A stretch of DNA of 64,000 nucleotides from Sphingobium estronivorans (GCF_008692605.1 NZ_LFCT01000021.1:45163-109162); one strand, 5' to 3'; positions 9,153 to 17,880 are shown, counted from the stretch's first letter. Numbers and translations: made by a program. Notes: a model not told the origin generated them from the sequence alone.

Positions 9153-9683
9153 ATGAGCCGACAGAAATATGGCCCGATCGATCAGATCGGCTTCGTCGTA
9201 GAAAATCTCGACGCCAGCGTCCGCCACTGGAGCGAGACCATGGGTCTTGGCCCCTGGATCGTGTTCCGCAATGTCAGTATGGAAAGCCAATGCTATGGCC
9301 GGACCGGCACCGTCATGATCGATGTCGCCATGGCATGGCAGGACGATACCCAGATCGAGTTTATCGAACTGAAGAATGACGGCCCCTGCCCCTATCGCGA
9401 CGAAGCGGGCAAGCTGCTCGTCGGCATGCATCATATCGCCTGGCTGACCGGCAATCTGGATACGACGGTGGAGGACGCGCTCAAGGACGGGATGAAGGTC
9501 GTGTTCCGCGCCGAAAACGCCGCCACGAAGGTCGCCTATCTGGAGGCGCCCGGCGAAAAGGGCGTGTTGTTCGAATTTATCGAGGGCGAAGGGACGCGCC
9601 AGCTTTTCATCGAGGGCCGCGCCGCCGCCAAGACATGGGACGGCAGCAATCCCATTCGCGAGATCGACTTCGCCGCTCTGTAG
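9153..9683 (+). CDS. Single-domain VOC family protein
   Basis: Small vicinal oxygen chelate superfamily protein of 176 residues, with two beta-alpha-beta-beta-beta units: the first opens with IDQIGFVVENLDASVRHW, the second with HHIAWLTGNLDTTVEDAL. The segment TQIEFIELKND and the final VLFEFIEGEG hold the acidic residues expected near a metal site. ATG 9153 has AAGGG at good distance; ATG 9147 would overlap the previous stop as ATGA but is too close to the same AAGGG. Part of the operon with the KstD-like flavoprotein, an SDR and a TIM-barrel protein, which suggests a step such as epimerisation or ring-product isomerisation. That role is inference. Confidence 0.75.
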   Translation: MSRQKYGPIDQIGFVVENLDASVRHWSETMGLGPWIVFRNVSMESQCYGRTGTVMIDVAMAWQDDTQIEFIELKNDGPCPYRDEAGKLLVGMHHIAWLTGNLDTTVEDALKDGMKVVFRAENAATKVAYLEAPGEKGVLFEFIEGEGTRQLFIEGRAAAKTWDGSNPIREIDFAAL

Positions 9684-9693
9684 GAGAGACTGT

Positions 9694-10482
9694 ATGGACA
9701 AGAGACTCGGCGGCAAAAAGGCGCTGATCCTGGGGGTCGCGCCCCAAAATGTCGGCACCGCCATCGCGCGCACCTACAGGGATCATGGCGCGCAGGTGGT
9801 GATCGCCGGGCGCCGGGTCGACCCCCTGAAACAGATCGCAGACGAGATTGGCGCGGACTGGGTCGCCTGCGACATCACCGACGAGGGCAGCATCAACAAG
9901 GCGGTGGAGGATGCCGCCGCGAAGATGAACGGGCTGGATATCGGGGTCAACAGCACGGGTTGGGGCCTGCTCAACCCGTTCCTCGAAACCAGCAAGCAAG
10001 AACTGGAACAGATGGCTGCGGTGCAGTTCACCGGGCCCTTCCAGTTCTTCCAGGCGCTGGTGCGCAACATGAAGGATGGCGGATCGATCATCCAGATCTC
10101 CTCGGTTACCGCGACGATCATGTTCGAGGACCATGCCGCCTATATGGGCACCAAGGCGGGGATCGATCATGTCATCCGCACCATCGCAAACGAGTTTGGC
10201 GGCAAGGGCATTCGCGCCAACAGCATCGCGGCGGGCGGCGTGGCGGACGCGCCGATGTCGGGCGGGGGCATGGCCATCCCGGCGATGCGGGCGCTCTACA
10301 TGCGCGAAATTCCGTTGCAGCGGCCCGGCGTCGCAGCCGACATCGCCAACGCCGCGCTATGGCTGGCAAGCGAAGAATCCAGCTTCGTCACCGGGCAGGT
10401 CCTCCATGTCAGCGGCGGCCAGACTCTGCGGCGCAATCCCTCCATCGCCGAAGTTTATGCCGTTTTCGAAGCTCAGGGATGA
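9694..10482 (+). CDS. SDR family oxidoreductase with atypical cofactor loop
   Basis: Short-chain dehydrogenase/reductase of 262 residues, third gene of the 7684-11276 operon, starting 10 bases after the VOC stop with TAGGAGAG as ribosome site. YMGTK supplies the YxxxK catalytic pair, ISSVTAT the upstream Ser, and the C-terminus ends in FVTGQVLHVSGGQTL as in classical SDRs. The nucleotide-binding loop is odd: LILGVAPQNVGTAIA instead of TGxxxGIG, and the NNAG strand reads NSTG. The loop looks more like the divergent SDRs typified by enoyl-ACP reductase FabI (GxxxxxSxA), but a full alignment is needed. It probably oxidises or reduces an intermediate made by the flavoprotein. Confidence 0.8.
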   Translation: MDKRLGGKKALILGVAPQNVGTAIARTYRDHGAQVVIAGRRVDPLKQIADEIGADWVACDITDEGSINKAVEDAAAKMNGLDIGVNSTGWGLLNPFLETSKQELEQMAAVQFTGPFQFFQALVRNMKDGGSIIQISSVTATIMFEDHAAYMGTKAGIDHVIRTIANEFGGKGIRANSIAAGGVADAPMSGGGMAIPAMRALYMREIPLQRPGVAADIANAALWLASEESSFVTGQVLHVSGGQTLRRNPSIAEVYAVFEAQG

Positions 10483-11276
10483 ACGACCTCAGCCTCGATT
10501 GTTTGACCTTGCCCGATATTGGGTCCGCTGACCTGTTCCGCATCGCTGCGGAGGCCGGATACCACTCTGCCAGCCTGTGGGTGCAGGAACCCGCGCTCTA
10601 TCCTGTGATGCTGGCGACGCCGGCAATGCACGGAGAGATCGCGCGCGCCATGGCTGATTGCGGGGTTTCGCTCGGCAATCTGGAAGTGTTCAACCTGAAC
10701 ATCGACGGCCCAATAGCGGACTATGAGCCGGCGCTGACCTTTGGCGCGAGCCTGGGCGCGCGGACGGCAACGGCAATCAATTTCGGCGTGCCTCGTCCCG
10801 ACATTGTCGAACGGCTGGCGGCTTTTCATGCCCTGTGCGCGAAACATGGGCTGGAAACCCTTGTCGAACCGATTTCGATGGGCGTGACGCGGACCTTGCA
10901 GGACGGTGTCGACCTGATCGAGGCGGCTGGGGTCAACGCCCAACTGGTTGTCGATTGCCTTCACCTGATCCGTACCGGGGGATCGCCACAGACGCTCGCC
11001 GCGATTGCACCGCACCATGTCGGTTATGTGCAGATCTGCGACGGTCCGCTTGTCATTGCGCCGGACGAGATCGGACCGGAATCGGTCGCGAACCGGCTCT
11101 ATCCCGGCGAAGGCGAATTTCCGCTGACCGGAATTTTGGGCGTCCTTCCGCCCCATGTTCGACTGGGTGTTGAAACGCCCAATCAGGCGCGGTTGCAGCG
11201 CAAGCTCAGCCCGCTGGAACGCGCACGCGAAGCCTTTTCAGCGACGCTGGCACTGCTTGGGGAGAAAGCGCAGTAA
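10479..11276 (+). CDS. Sugar phosphate isomerase/epimerase-like TIM-barrel protein
   Basis: Protein of 265 residues with the pattern of the xylose-isomerase-like/AP-endonuclease-2 TIM barrel. Likely metal ligands sit at strand ends: Glu in LVEPISMG, Asp in LVVDCLHLIR, and Glu in RLGVETPNQ, with YVQICDGP in between. Its ATG overlaps the SDR stop as ATGA, so it is translationally coupled. In this fold the chemistry is usually keto-enol isomerisation, epimerisation or retro-aldol cleavage of a metal-bound hydroxy-ketone. The substrate is not predicted. Last gene of the operon; a decayed SDR fragment follows. Confidence 0.75.
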   Translation: MNDLSLDCLTLPDIGSADLFRIAAEAGYHSASLWVQEPALYPVMLATPAMHGEIARAMADCGVSLGNLEVFNLNIDGPIADYEPALTFGASLGARTATAINFGVPRPDIVERLAAFHALCAKHGLETLVEPISMGVTRTLQDGVDLIEAAGVNAQLVVDCLHLIRTGGSPQTLAAIAPHHVGYVQICDGPLVIAPDEIGPESVANRLYPGEGEFPLTGILGVLPPHVRLGVETPNQARLQRKLSPLERAREAFSATLALLGEKAQ

Positions 11277-11283
11277 AGGACCG

Positions 11284-11340
11284 GCAAGGTCGGCGTCGTC
11301 ATCGGCGGTTGCGGCGGCAGCGGCCGGGCGATCGTCGAAA
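11284..11340 (+). pseudogene. Possible second SDR remnant downstream of the TIM-barrel gene
   Basis: Shortly after the stop of the TIM-barrel gene the plus strand reads TGKVGVVIGG then GGSGRAIVET, which resembles the glycine-rich start of an SDR. The continuation shows no SDR pattern and soon runs into the end of the chromate transporter gene on the other strand. The fragment is short, so chance is possible. Confidence 0.3.
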
Positions 11341-11472
11341 CACGTGTCGCAATGGCCCTGCCTCCAGACCGATCCGCTCCACCACCAGTCAGAGTGCCGA
11401 ACCCCGCAATGAGCGCGCTCGGCTCGCTCAGGAGCTTGGCCTCCGCAGGGGATCGGTCATTCCAGCCTCTCG

Positions 11473-12873
11473 TCAGACAAGGAGGACATAGCCCGCCCCG
11501 ATTGCTGCGCACGCGCCCAGAATGGGCAGGACGTCCAGCTTGAAGCGGAAGACCGCGATCATGGCCCCGATCGCCAGCAATGCCGCCGGGATGTCGATCG
11601 ACGCCAACACCGGCACGTCAAGCGATCCGGCCGGTGTCGTGACCGGCCTGACCTGCCGGAACAATGTGTGGATGGCGAACCAGATCGCAAGATTCAGGAT
11701 CACGCCCACCACGGCGGCTGTGATGGCGGTCAGCGCCGAGGACAGCGCCTTGTTGCCGCGCAGCCGCTCGATGAAGGGGGCGCCCGCGAAAATCCACAGG
11801 AAGCAGGGCACGAACGTCACCCACGTCGTCAGGATCGCACCCAACGTCGCCGCCAGCAACGGGGCGAGCGGCGCGGCGTCGCGGAAGGCGGCAAGAAAGC
11901 CCACGAACTGCGTCACCATGATGAGCGGTCCAGGCGTGGTTTCCGCCATGCCGAGGCCGTCGAGCATTTCACCGGGGCGTAGCCATCCGAAGGTGCCCAC
12001 CGCCTCCTGCGCGACATAGGCCAGAACCGCATAGGCGCCACCGAAGGTCACAACCGCCATCTGACTGAAGAAGCTGGCGATTTGCGAGAACACGTCATCC
12101 GGCCCCAGCGTCAGGAATAATGCCAGAACCGGTCCGAGCCAGAGCAGCAGCAGCACCGAGCATATCCGCAGCGACCAACCGAGATTGGGCCTGACATGTT
12201 CGGGCAACGCTTCGCCAAGGGCGGTATCGCGGTCATGAATGACCTCCCCGCTGGCCGCCCCATGGCTGCCGCCGCCTTTGAACTGGGCGACGCCGATGCG
12301 CTCACCGAGATAACCGATAAACCCAGCCGACAGCACGATCAGTGGGAAGGGCGCGCCGAGAAAGAAGATCGCGACGAAAGCCGCGAGCGCAAGGCCGCGC
12401 ATGGCATTGTTCTTCAGCGCGCGCGAGCCCACGCGCGCCACCGCCTGCGCCACAATCGCCAGAACGGCTGCCTTGAGCCCGAAGAACAGCCCTTCGATCA
12501 GCAACACATGACCGAACAGCACATAAATATAGCTGAGGCCCAATATGGCGAGGAAACCCGGCAGCACGAACAGAACGCCGGCAATCAACCCGCCCTTTGT
12601 CTTGTGGAGCAGCCAACCGATATAGATGGCGAGCTGTTGTGCTTCCGGCCCGGGTAACAGCATGCAATAGTTGAGGGCATGGAGGAAGCGTTCCTCCCCG
12701 ATCCACCTTTTCTCTTCGACCAGGATGCGGTGCATCATCGCTATCTGCCCCGCCGGACCGCCAAAGCTGAGCGCGGCAATACGCGCCCAGACGCGGGTCG
12801 CTTCACTCAGGGCAATGCCGTGGTGACCGCCGGAAGTTTCATCCGGGGCGGTGGAAGAGGCACCGGCCATCAT
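11473..12873 (-). CDS. chrA: Chromate transporter ChrA (two CHR domains)
   Basis: Inner-membrane protein of the CHR family, known for chromate efflux. The 466 residues contain two homologous halves. The first starts with SEATRVWARIAALSFGGPAG and has LLPGPEAQQLAIYIGW; the second has FSQMAVVTFGGAYAVLAY and AETTPGPLIMVTQFVGF. The conserved FGG and PGP motifs are present in both halves, and about ten hydrophobic segments are evident. The start is taken at the ATGATG of 12873; no clear ribosome site is visible there, and the frame is open upstream. No chrB regulator is next to it. It seems unrelated to the surrounding catabolic genes. Confidence 0.85.
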   Translation of the reverse strand: MMAGASSTAPDETSGGHHGIALSEATRVWARIAALSFGGPAGQIAMMHRILVEEKRWIGEERFLHALNYCMLLPGPEAQQLAIYIGWLLHKTKGGLIAGVLFVLPGFLAILGLSYIYVLFGHVLLIEGLFFGLKAAVLAIVAQAVARVGSRALKNNAMRGLALAAFVAIFFLGAPFPLIVLSAGFIGYLGERIGVAQFKGGGSHGAASGEVIHDRDTALGEALPEHVRPNLGWSLRICSVLLLLWLGPVLALFLTLGPDDVFSQIASFFSQMAVVTFGGAYAVLAYVAQEAVGTFGWLRPGEMLDGLGMAETTPGPLIMVTQFVGFLAAFRDAAPLAPLLAATLGAILTTWVTFVPCFLWIFAGAPFIERLRGNKALSSALTAITAAVVGVILNLAIWFAIHTLFRQVRPVTTPAGSLDVPVLASIDIPAALLAIGAMIAVFRFKLDVLPILGACAAIGAGYVLLV

Positions 12874-13013
12874 CGATCTGATTTCCGACAGCTGAAATAG
12901 GCATGAAACGGGTTGAGCGCATCGCTCGCCACGGCGATGCGCTGGAGATCGTCGTGCATGGGCGCGCAAACGCCCTCCTCGCGATCAACGGCATGCAACG
13001 GGCGCGCGGTCCC

Positions 13014-14633
13014 TCAGGCATCGCTCCTCGACCTCACAAACCCTTCATAATCATTGTGGACCGCATGGGTGCAGGCGGCCGAATATTGCGGGAAGCCACC
13101 GACGTAGATCATGAACCCGCCCTTCTTTCCTTCGATATTCTTGCCGTTATACCAGGAGTCGGCGAGCTTGTGCACGGTGCCCTCGGAAATCATGTCGACA
13201 TGGTCGTGCCACTGATTTTCGGCTTCGGGGGTGGTATCGATCCTCGCATAGCCCTCCCGCTCCATGTCGTCGATGACGTCCGCGGTCCAGTTGACCTGCC
13301 ACTCGCCCGTGGTGATCATCTGGGCCTGGGCCGCCGGAGTAGTCGGGCCGTGGATCATGAAAAGATTGGGGAAGCCCGCAATCATCGAACCAAGATAGGT
13401 GGTCGGCCCGTCGGACCATTTGTCCGCGAGCTTCACGCCGTCGACGCCCTCGATGTCGATCCGCATCATCGCGCCGGTGATCGCGTCGAAGCCGGTGGCC
13501 GTGACGATCACGTCGAGATCATAATCCGCCTTGGCCGTGCGCAGGCCCGACGGCGTGTAGGCGACGATCGGATCCGATTTCACGTCCACAAGCGTGACGT
13601 TGTCGCGGTTGTAGATCTCATAATAGCCGTTATCGACGCACAGCCGCTTGCCGCCGATCGGATAGGTCGTGGGGCAGAGCAGCTCAGCCGTCTGCGGCGA
13701 CTTCACGGTCTCGCGAATCTTCTTGCGCACGAATTCGCACACAATGTCGTTCACCGCCATATCGGTCATGACGTCCCTGAAGACCACGAGCATCTGCATC
13801 GCCTTCTTCGAGTTCCACGCCTGTTCCAGCATCGCCTCCTGCTGCTCGGGCGTGCAGTCGTGCGCGGAAATATCGGTATATTCTACCAGCGATGCGCCGT
13901 AATTTTTGAGCATCTCCTTCCGCCGCCCGGCATAGTCGCTCTTCCATTCATTTTCATATTCCGCGTCCAGCGGCCGGTTGCCCGATGGCATGCTGAACAC
14001 CGGCGTGCGCTGGAAGACGAACAGATGGTCGGCCTGTTCCGCGATGAGGGGAGCGGCCTGGATGCCGGTCGAGCCCGTCCCGATCAGGCCGACGCGCTTG
14101 CCCGACAGGTCCAGCCCTTCGCGCGGCCATTGCGTGGTGTGATAGATGTCCCCGGTGAACGTCTCGCGCCCCGGCCAGTTGGGGGCATTGGGCACGGTCA
14201 GGCTGCCGGTCGCCGCGATCACATAGCGGCAAATGACCTCTTCACCCTTGTCGGTATGGACATGCCAGCGGTTCGTCGCCGCGTCGAACCGCATCTTCTG
14301 CACCATCGTGGAGAGCCGGATATGCTCGCGAAGCTGGAAACGATCCGCGACATGGTTGGCGTAGCGCTCCAGATCGGGCTGGGCGGAAAAATATTCCGGC
14401 CAGCGCCACTCCTGCTGCAAATCCTCGTCAAAGCTGTAGGAATATTCAACGCTTTGAATATCCACCCGGGCGCCGGGATAGCGGTTCCAGTACCATGTGC
14501 CTCCTACGCCGTCGCCGGCTTCGAAACACAGGACGTCATAATCCTTCCGCAGGCGGTGGACGGCGTACATCCCCGAAAATCCCGCGCCGATGATGACGAT
14601 ATCGACATTCTTGACCAAAGCATTTTCCTGCAC
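13014..14633 (-). CDS. Flavin-containing Baeyer-Villiger monooxygenase 1
   Basis: NADPH- and FAD-dependent monooxygenase that inserts oxygen next to a ketone to give an ester or lactone (cyclohexanone monooxygenase-like group). In 539 residues it has the FAD Rossmann motif GAGFSG (16-21), GGTWYWNRYPGARVD (44-58), the BVMO fingerprint FTGDIYHTTQWP (159-170), and the NADPH Rossmann motif GTGSTG. ATGFDAITG near the C-terminal third is also typical. The first codon is a GTG; a TTG five codons in has AGGA at better spacing. It follows the SDR at 14702 on the same strand with 68 bases between, so the pair could act as alcohol oxidation then ketone insertion. The substrate is unknown. Confidence 0.85.
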   Translation of the reverse strand: MQENALVKNVDIVIIGAGFSGMYAVHRLRKDYDVLCFEAGDGVGGTWYWNRYPGARVDIQSVEYSYSFDEDLQQEWRWPEYFSAQPDLERYANHVADRFQLREHIRLSTMVQKMRFDAATNRWHVHTDKGEEVICRYVIAATGSLTVPNAPNWPGRETFTGDIYHTTQWPREGLDLSGKRVGLIGTGSTGIQAAPLIAEQADHLFVFQRTPVFSMPSGNRPLDAEYENEWKSDYAGRRKEMLKNYGASLVEYTDISAHDCTPEQQEAMLEQAWNSKKAMQMLVVFRDVMTDMAVNDIVCEFVRKKIRETVKSPQTAELLCPTTYPIGGKRLCVDNGYYEIYNRDNVTLVDVKSDPIVAYTPSGLRTAKADYDLDVIVTATGFDAITGAMMRIDIEGVDGVKLADKWSDGPTTYLGSMIAGFPNLFMIHGPTTPAAQAQMITTGEWQVNWTADVIDDMEREGYARIDTTPEAENQWHDHVDMISEGTVHKLADSWYNGKNIEGKKGGFMIYVGGFPQYSAACTHAVHNDYEGFVRSRSDA

Positions 14634-14701
14634 GTCTTAACCCCAGCGAAGCTCAATATTCAGTCTCAAAATCCGGCGGACGCGGGATGCGCCAACACCG
14701 G

Positions 14702-15475
14702 TCACTTGTCAAAATCGGGAGGCGCGATCGCCGGCATCCGGGCCGATGCCGCGCCATCGACCGACAGGATCACGCCGTTCACGAAACTCGCCTCGTCAGT
14801 GGCGAGAAAAAGCGCCGCCGCCGCAATTTCCTCCGGCCTGCCGAACCTTCCGGGCAGCAAGGTCGCCTCATAGGCCGGAACGCCGCCCGGCAGGTTGTTC
14901 GCCCAGGCGAGAATGGCCGGCGTCTCGATCGAGCCGGGCGCGATGGCGTTGATGCGCACGCCGCTGCGTGCATTCTCCACCGCCGCCGATTGGGTGAGAT
15001 GGTTGACGCCCGCCTTGGCGGCGCCATAGGTGGCGAGACCCGGCGCCCCGGCAAATCCGGCGCCCGAGGAAATGTTGATGATGCTGCCCGACCGGTTGGG
15101 CAGCATCGCGCGCAACGCGGCCCGCGTTCCATAGAAGGTCGACGACAATGTGAGGGCGAGAACGCGGTTCCATTCCTCATCCGTCGCATCGGTGAGCAGT
15201 CCCGCCACCGACTGGCCGACATTGTTGACCATCAGGTCGATCCGGCCGAACCGCGCGACGACATCATCGACCAGCGAATCGACTGCTCCCGCCCCGGTGA
15301 CGTCGCAGGTCTGCCCGACGATCCGTTCCTGGCCTTCGGCGGTCCGGGCGACGGCATCGGCGTTAATGTCGGCGGCGATGACGCTCGCCCCTTCCGCCGC
15401 GAATCGACGGGCAATAGCAGCGCCGATGCCCGATCCCGCCCCCGTGACGATGGCGATCCGCTTGTCCAACCGCAT
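14702..15475 (-). CDS. Classical SDR family oxidoreductase
   Basis: NAD(P)-dependent short-chain dehydrogenase of 257 residues with all classical motifs: TGAGSGIG at 11-18, NNVG in place of NNAG, ISSGAG with the catalytic Ser, YGAAK as YxxxK, and a C-terminal FVNGVILSVDGAAS. ATG 15475 has AGGAG nine bases upstream, although the frame stays open to 15703. It precedes BVMO 1 on the same strand, which suggests that it makes the ketone which the monooxygenase then oxidises. That link rests on order and strand only. Confidence 0.85.
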   Translation of the reverse strand: MRLDKRIAIVTGAGSGIGAAIARRFAAEGASVIAADINADAVARTAEGQERIVGQTCDVTGAGAVDSLVDDVVARFGRIDLMVNNVGQSVAGLLTDATDEEWNRVLALTLSSTFYGTRAALRAMLPNRSGSIINISSGAGFAGAPGLATYGAAKAGVNHLTQSAAVENARSGVRINAIAPGSIETPAILAWANNLPGGVPAYEATLLPGRFGRPEEIAAAALFLATDEASFVNGVILSVDGAASARMPAIAPPDFDK

Positions 15476-15647
15476 TCTTCCACTCCTATTTCGACAAGCC
15501 CGGCCATTCTTTCGTCCCGCGACCGGCGGGAAACGAGAACGTTCGTATCCATATCTAGCCTGCCACTGGCATGGAAGACGATCCGATGCAACCGGATAGC
15601 CGCGCCCGGAGCCTTTTGATTTTACATTGGCCCAGAGCGGCGCAATT

Positions 15648-15680
15648 GGACCCGTCGCCACAGATATTGGCGACGGGTCC
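15648..15680. repeat. Perfect 12-bp stem-loop
   Basis: GGACCCGTCGCC (15648-15659) and its exact reverse complement (15669-15680) flank a nine-base loop. No U-tract follows on either strand, so it is not a typical intrinsic terminator. It lies between the SDR start and the DUF5670 gene. Confidence 0.45.
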
Positions 15681-15788
15681 CCATGCAGCCTGCCCACGCC
15701 CATATGGTCGGGTTGGCCGGAGCGCTGACCCGCCTCTGCGCGGGCGGACGCCGATAATTACTGGGCCAGGAAGCGTATGATCACTCCT

Positions 15789-15826
15789 TGGAAAGGCGCC
15801 GGGCGGATCACACCGGCGCCTTTCCA
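15789..15826 (-). terminator. Stem-loop after the DUF5670 gene, possible terminator
   Basis: A 13-bp perfect stem (15789-15801 with 15814-15826, GGAAAGGCGCCG in the left arm) and a 12-base loop begin two bases after the DUF5670 stop codon on the minus strand. The position fits a terminator, but there is no run of U after it. Confidence 0.45.
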
Positions 15827-15827
15827 T

Positions 15828-15977
15828 TCAACCGACGCGGCGTCCCGTCACGAGATTATACACCAGGACAATCAGAGCCAGCACGAGAAGAAGATGGATC
15901 AACGCGCCGCCGACCGGGACCACAAAGGCACCCAAGGCCCACAACACAAGCAAAATCAATATGAGAGTCCAAAGCAT
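15828..15977 (-). CDS. Small hydrophobic membrane protein, lmo0937/DUF5670 family
   Basis: A 49-residue open frame that fits the lmo0937/DUF5670 family of tiny membrane proteins. It starts MLWTLILILLVLWALG, continues with a short polar turn and then LIHLLLVLALIVLVYNLV, and ends GRRVG, which is the family's typical end. Two transmembrane helices with a short loop are expected. Function of the family is unknown; members are often stress-linked, and a general-stress-type PPOX protein lies 187 bases upstream on the same strand. The stop is directly followed by a strong stem-loop. Confidence 0.75.
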   Translation of the reverse strand: MLWTLILILLVLWALGAFVVPVGGALIHLLLVLALIVLVYNLVTGRRVG

Positions 15978-16163
15978 GATCGATCTCCAAAAGAGAGAGA
16001 AGGTGCATCTTTAATTGTTACGCACGGCGATAGTTCCCCGCGATGAGCCGATAGCGGTGACCTCTGCCTCCACAGCCTGCCATTTCTCGGGCTCTTCCTG
16101 CAATTCGCGCGAACACCCCGCGTCCGCTTGGCCGCGACAGAAGATTGGTCGTTGTCCGCCCGA

Positions 16164-16643
16164 TCATTTGGCGGTGGTGTCGAGCTTTGCGTGACTGCCT
16201 TCCTCGCTCGGATTGATTTTCCCGCCGAACAGCATCTTGAGCTTTCCGGAAAGCGAGACATCCGCCTCCCACATTTCCGCCTCATCGATGTCGAAACGCA
16301 ACAACGCCAGATTAGGGTCAGACTTACCGCCGGGAAACCAGGCCTCCACCTGCTTGGACCAAAGCCTGTCAATCATCGCCGGATCATTGTCGATTCCCAC
16401 CTTCCCTGACAGGCAGGCGAAGAAATCATGGCCCTTTGAGACGAACTGGCCCATCGCTGGTCCGCCTGTGGCGAGGCGGTTATCTTTGCCAATGAAAAAC
16501 CAAAGTGTATCGACCTGACCCTTGTCAAGCTGTGCCGTAAGAGGCTCGCTATGGTTTCTGCCACCTGTGAGGCCCAGCATCATGAATGGACTGGCCGTCA
16601 TACGATCCCAAAAATGTTCTTTCAGCTTTTGCGTGTCAGTCAT
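16164..16643 (-). CDS. PPOX-fold general stress protein (pyridoxamine 5'-phosphate oxidase family)
   Basis: A 159-residue protein with the split-barrel flavin-binding fold of the general stress protein 26 group. Pattern: ASPFMMLGLTGG near the N-terminus, VDTLWFFIGKDNRLA, KGHDFFACLSGKVGIDND, and WSKQVEAWFPGGKSDPNLAL near residues 105-125, all characteristic of these small FMN- or flavin-binding proteins. ATG 16643 is favoured because GGGAG lies six bases upstream; ATG 16649 would touch it. Enzymatic role is not established for most relatives. It lies 187 bases upstream of the DUF5670 gene on the same strand. Confidence 0.8.
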   Translation of the reverse strand: MTDTQKLKEHFWDRMTASPFMMLGLTGGRNHSEPLTAQLDKGQVDTLWFFIGKDNRLATGGPAMGQFVSKGHDFFACLSGKVGIDNDPAMIDRLWSKQVEAWFPGGKSDPNLALLRFDIDEAEMWEADVSLSGKLKMLFGGKINPSEEGSHAKLDTTAK

Positions 16644-16988
16644 GGCCATCTCCCAGTTGCTGGAGACCAATATACGATCAATGGGCATGAAAGGTCCGCG
16701 CATCGGTCATGGCAGAATCTACCGTCGTGACCAGCTTCCCCGGTGAACGGGCGAGAGTCCCTTCAGTCGAACGGCACCGGGCCGATGGATAAATCATTGG
16801 TTATATAGGATTTATTTGTGAGATTGCGCCCCGCATCCTTGATCCCGATGTCCCTGCCCAATAGGCCAAAGATACTCCGATGATGCTGGGATCAGAGCCC
16901 AGGTCGAAAGGGGGGCGCGGCCGGGATCACTGCGATTCACAGCTCACCCCGGCCGGGGGCTCCTTTTGCGTGCGTTGAACGGGGCTTA
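16644..16988. other. Intergenic region, nothing coding seen
   Basis: No gene recognised. A stem of seven base pairs (16919-16925 with 16948-16954, GGCCGGG arm) stands about 35 bases after the stop of the minus-strand SDR at 16989 and may help transcription end there. No U-tract is present. An AT-rich patch at 16785-16820 could hold the promoter of the PPOX gene. Confidence 0.35.
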
Positions 16989-17825
16989 TCAGGACGCCAT
17001 GTAACTGCCGCCGCTGACGCTCAACATCTGCCCGGTGAAATAGGACGACGCATCAGAGGCCAGGAAGAGCGCGGCGCGGGCGATGTCGTCGGGACTTCCC
17101 GCGCGCCTCAGCGGCAGGTCGTCGCCCGAAATATAGCTGTCGGTGCCGGCGGCGATCCGTGCCCGCGCATCGTCCGGGTCGCCGAAGACATCAAAGGCGA
17201 AGCGCCGCCAGTTGCTGCCGCTGGACACGTCCTCGCGCGAATAGGGGATGATCCATCCCGGCGAGATGGCATTGACGCGTACGCCCTTGCTCGCCCATTC
17301 GAAGGCCAGGGCGCGGGTCAGGGAGTCCACATAGCCCTTGGTCCCGGCATAGTTGACCATCCCCATGCCCGATTTCGGCACGACCGAAGAGGCGGAGGAA
17401 ATGTTGATGATGCTGCCGCCGCCCGACGCCAGCATGGTTTTCCCGACGGCCTGGATGCAATGGATGACGCCCCGGATGTTGAGGTCGATCTCCCAGTTCA
17501 GCGCGTCGTCGTCCTTTTCCTCAAAGGGGGAAATGGTCCCCGGCCCGCCCGCATTGTTGATGAGGACGGAAATCGGGCCGAAATGCTCCATGGCCTGGCG
17601 GGTCATCGCTTCCACCGCCGCGCGATCCGTCACGTCGGCTTGCAGGGCGATGGCGCGGCCGCCGAGCTTTTCGGCGCGCGCGGCGACTTCGCGCGCCTTG
17701 TCCATGTCGCGGCCGACGATGACGACATTGCACCCTTCCGCCGCGAAATGCAGGCTGAGGCCGATGCCGATGCCGCTGTTGCCGCCGGTGATGATCGCGG
17801 TCTTGCCCGCCAGTTGCAGATCCAT
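16989..17825 (-). CDS. Classical SDR family oxidoreductase
   Basis: Short-chain dehydrogenase/reductase of 278 residues. Motifs: TGGNSGIG (14-21), NNAGGPG, ISSASS with the catalytic Ser, YAGTK as YxxxK, SPGWI after it, and YFTGQMLSVSGG at the C-terminus. An insert of about 30 residues before the last strand (around FDVFGDPDDARARIAAG) lengthens the substrate lid. ATG 17825 has GAAGG upstream. It is the last gene of the minus-strand row sulfotransferase, DUF1214 protein, PPOX protein, SDR; the gap to the PPOX gene is 55 bases. Confidence 0.85.
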   Translation of the reverse strand: MDLQLAGKTAIITGGNSGIGIGLSLHFAAEGCNVVIVGRDMDKAREVAARAEKLGGRAIALQADVTDRAAVEAMTRQAMEHFGPISVLINNAGGPGTISPFEEKDDDALNWEIDLNIRGVIHCIQAVGKTMLASGGGSIINISSASSVVPKSGMGMVNYAGTKGYVDSLTRALAFEWASKGVRVNAISPGWIIPYSREDVSSGSNWRRFAFDVFGDPDDARARIAAGTDSYISGDDLPLRRAGSPDDIARAALFLASDASSYFTGQMLSVSGGSYMAS

Positions 17826-17880
17826 GGGAGAAAGCCTTCGTTCGGAAATTGTCGACAAAATTACAGGGCGGCGGATCGCC

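Larger units (their letters stand above)
15476..15827. other. Intergenic region with two strong stem-loops
   Basis: No credible gene. Holds two perfect or near-perfect inverted repeats, 15648-15680 and 15789-15826, described separately. Short open frames here lack ribosome sites and family patterns. Confidence 0.5.

Noticed and set aside
12870..12959. 29-codon minus-strand open frame whose stop overlaps the chrA ATGATG start
   Set aside because: It has GAGGAGGG upstream and could couple translation into chrA, but its sequence matches no family that I recognise and may be chance.
12903..14873. Long plus-strand open frame opposite BVMO 1
   Set aside because: High GC lets antisense frames stay open. 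The product has no family pattern and is rich in His and Arg, while the minus strand codes an intact BVMO.
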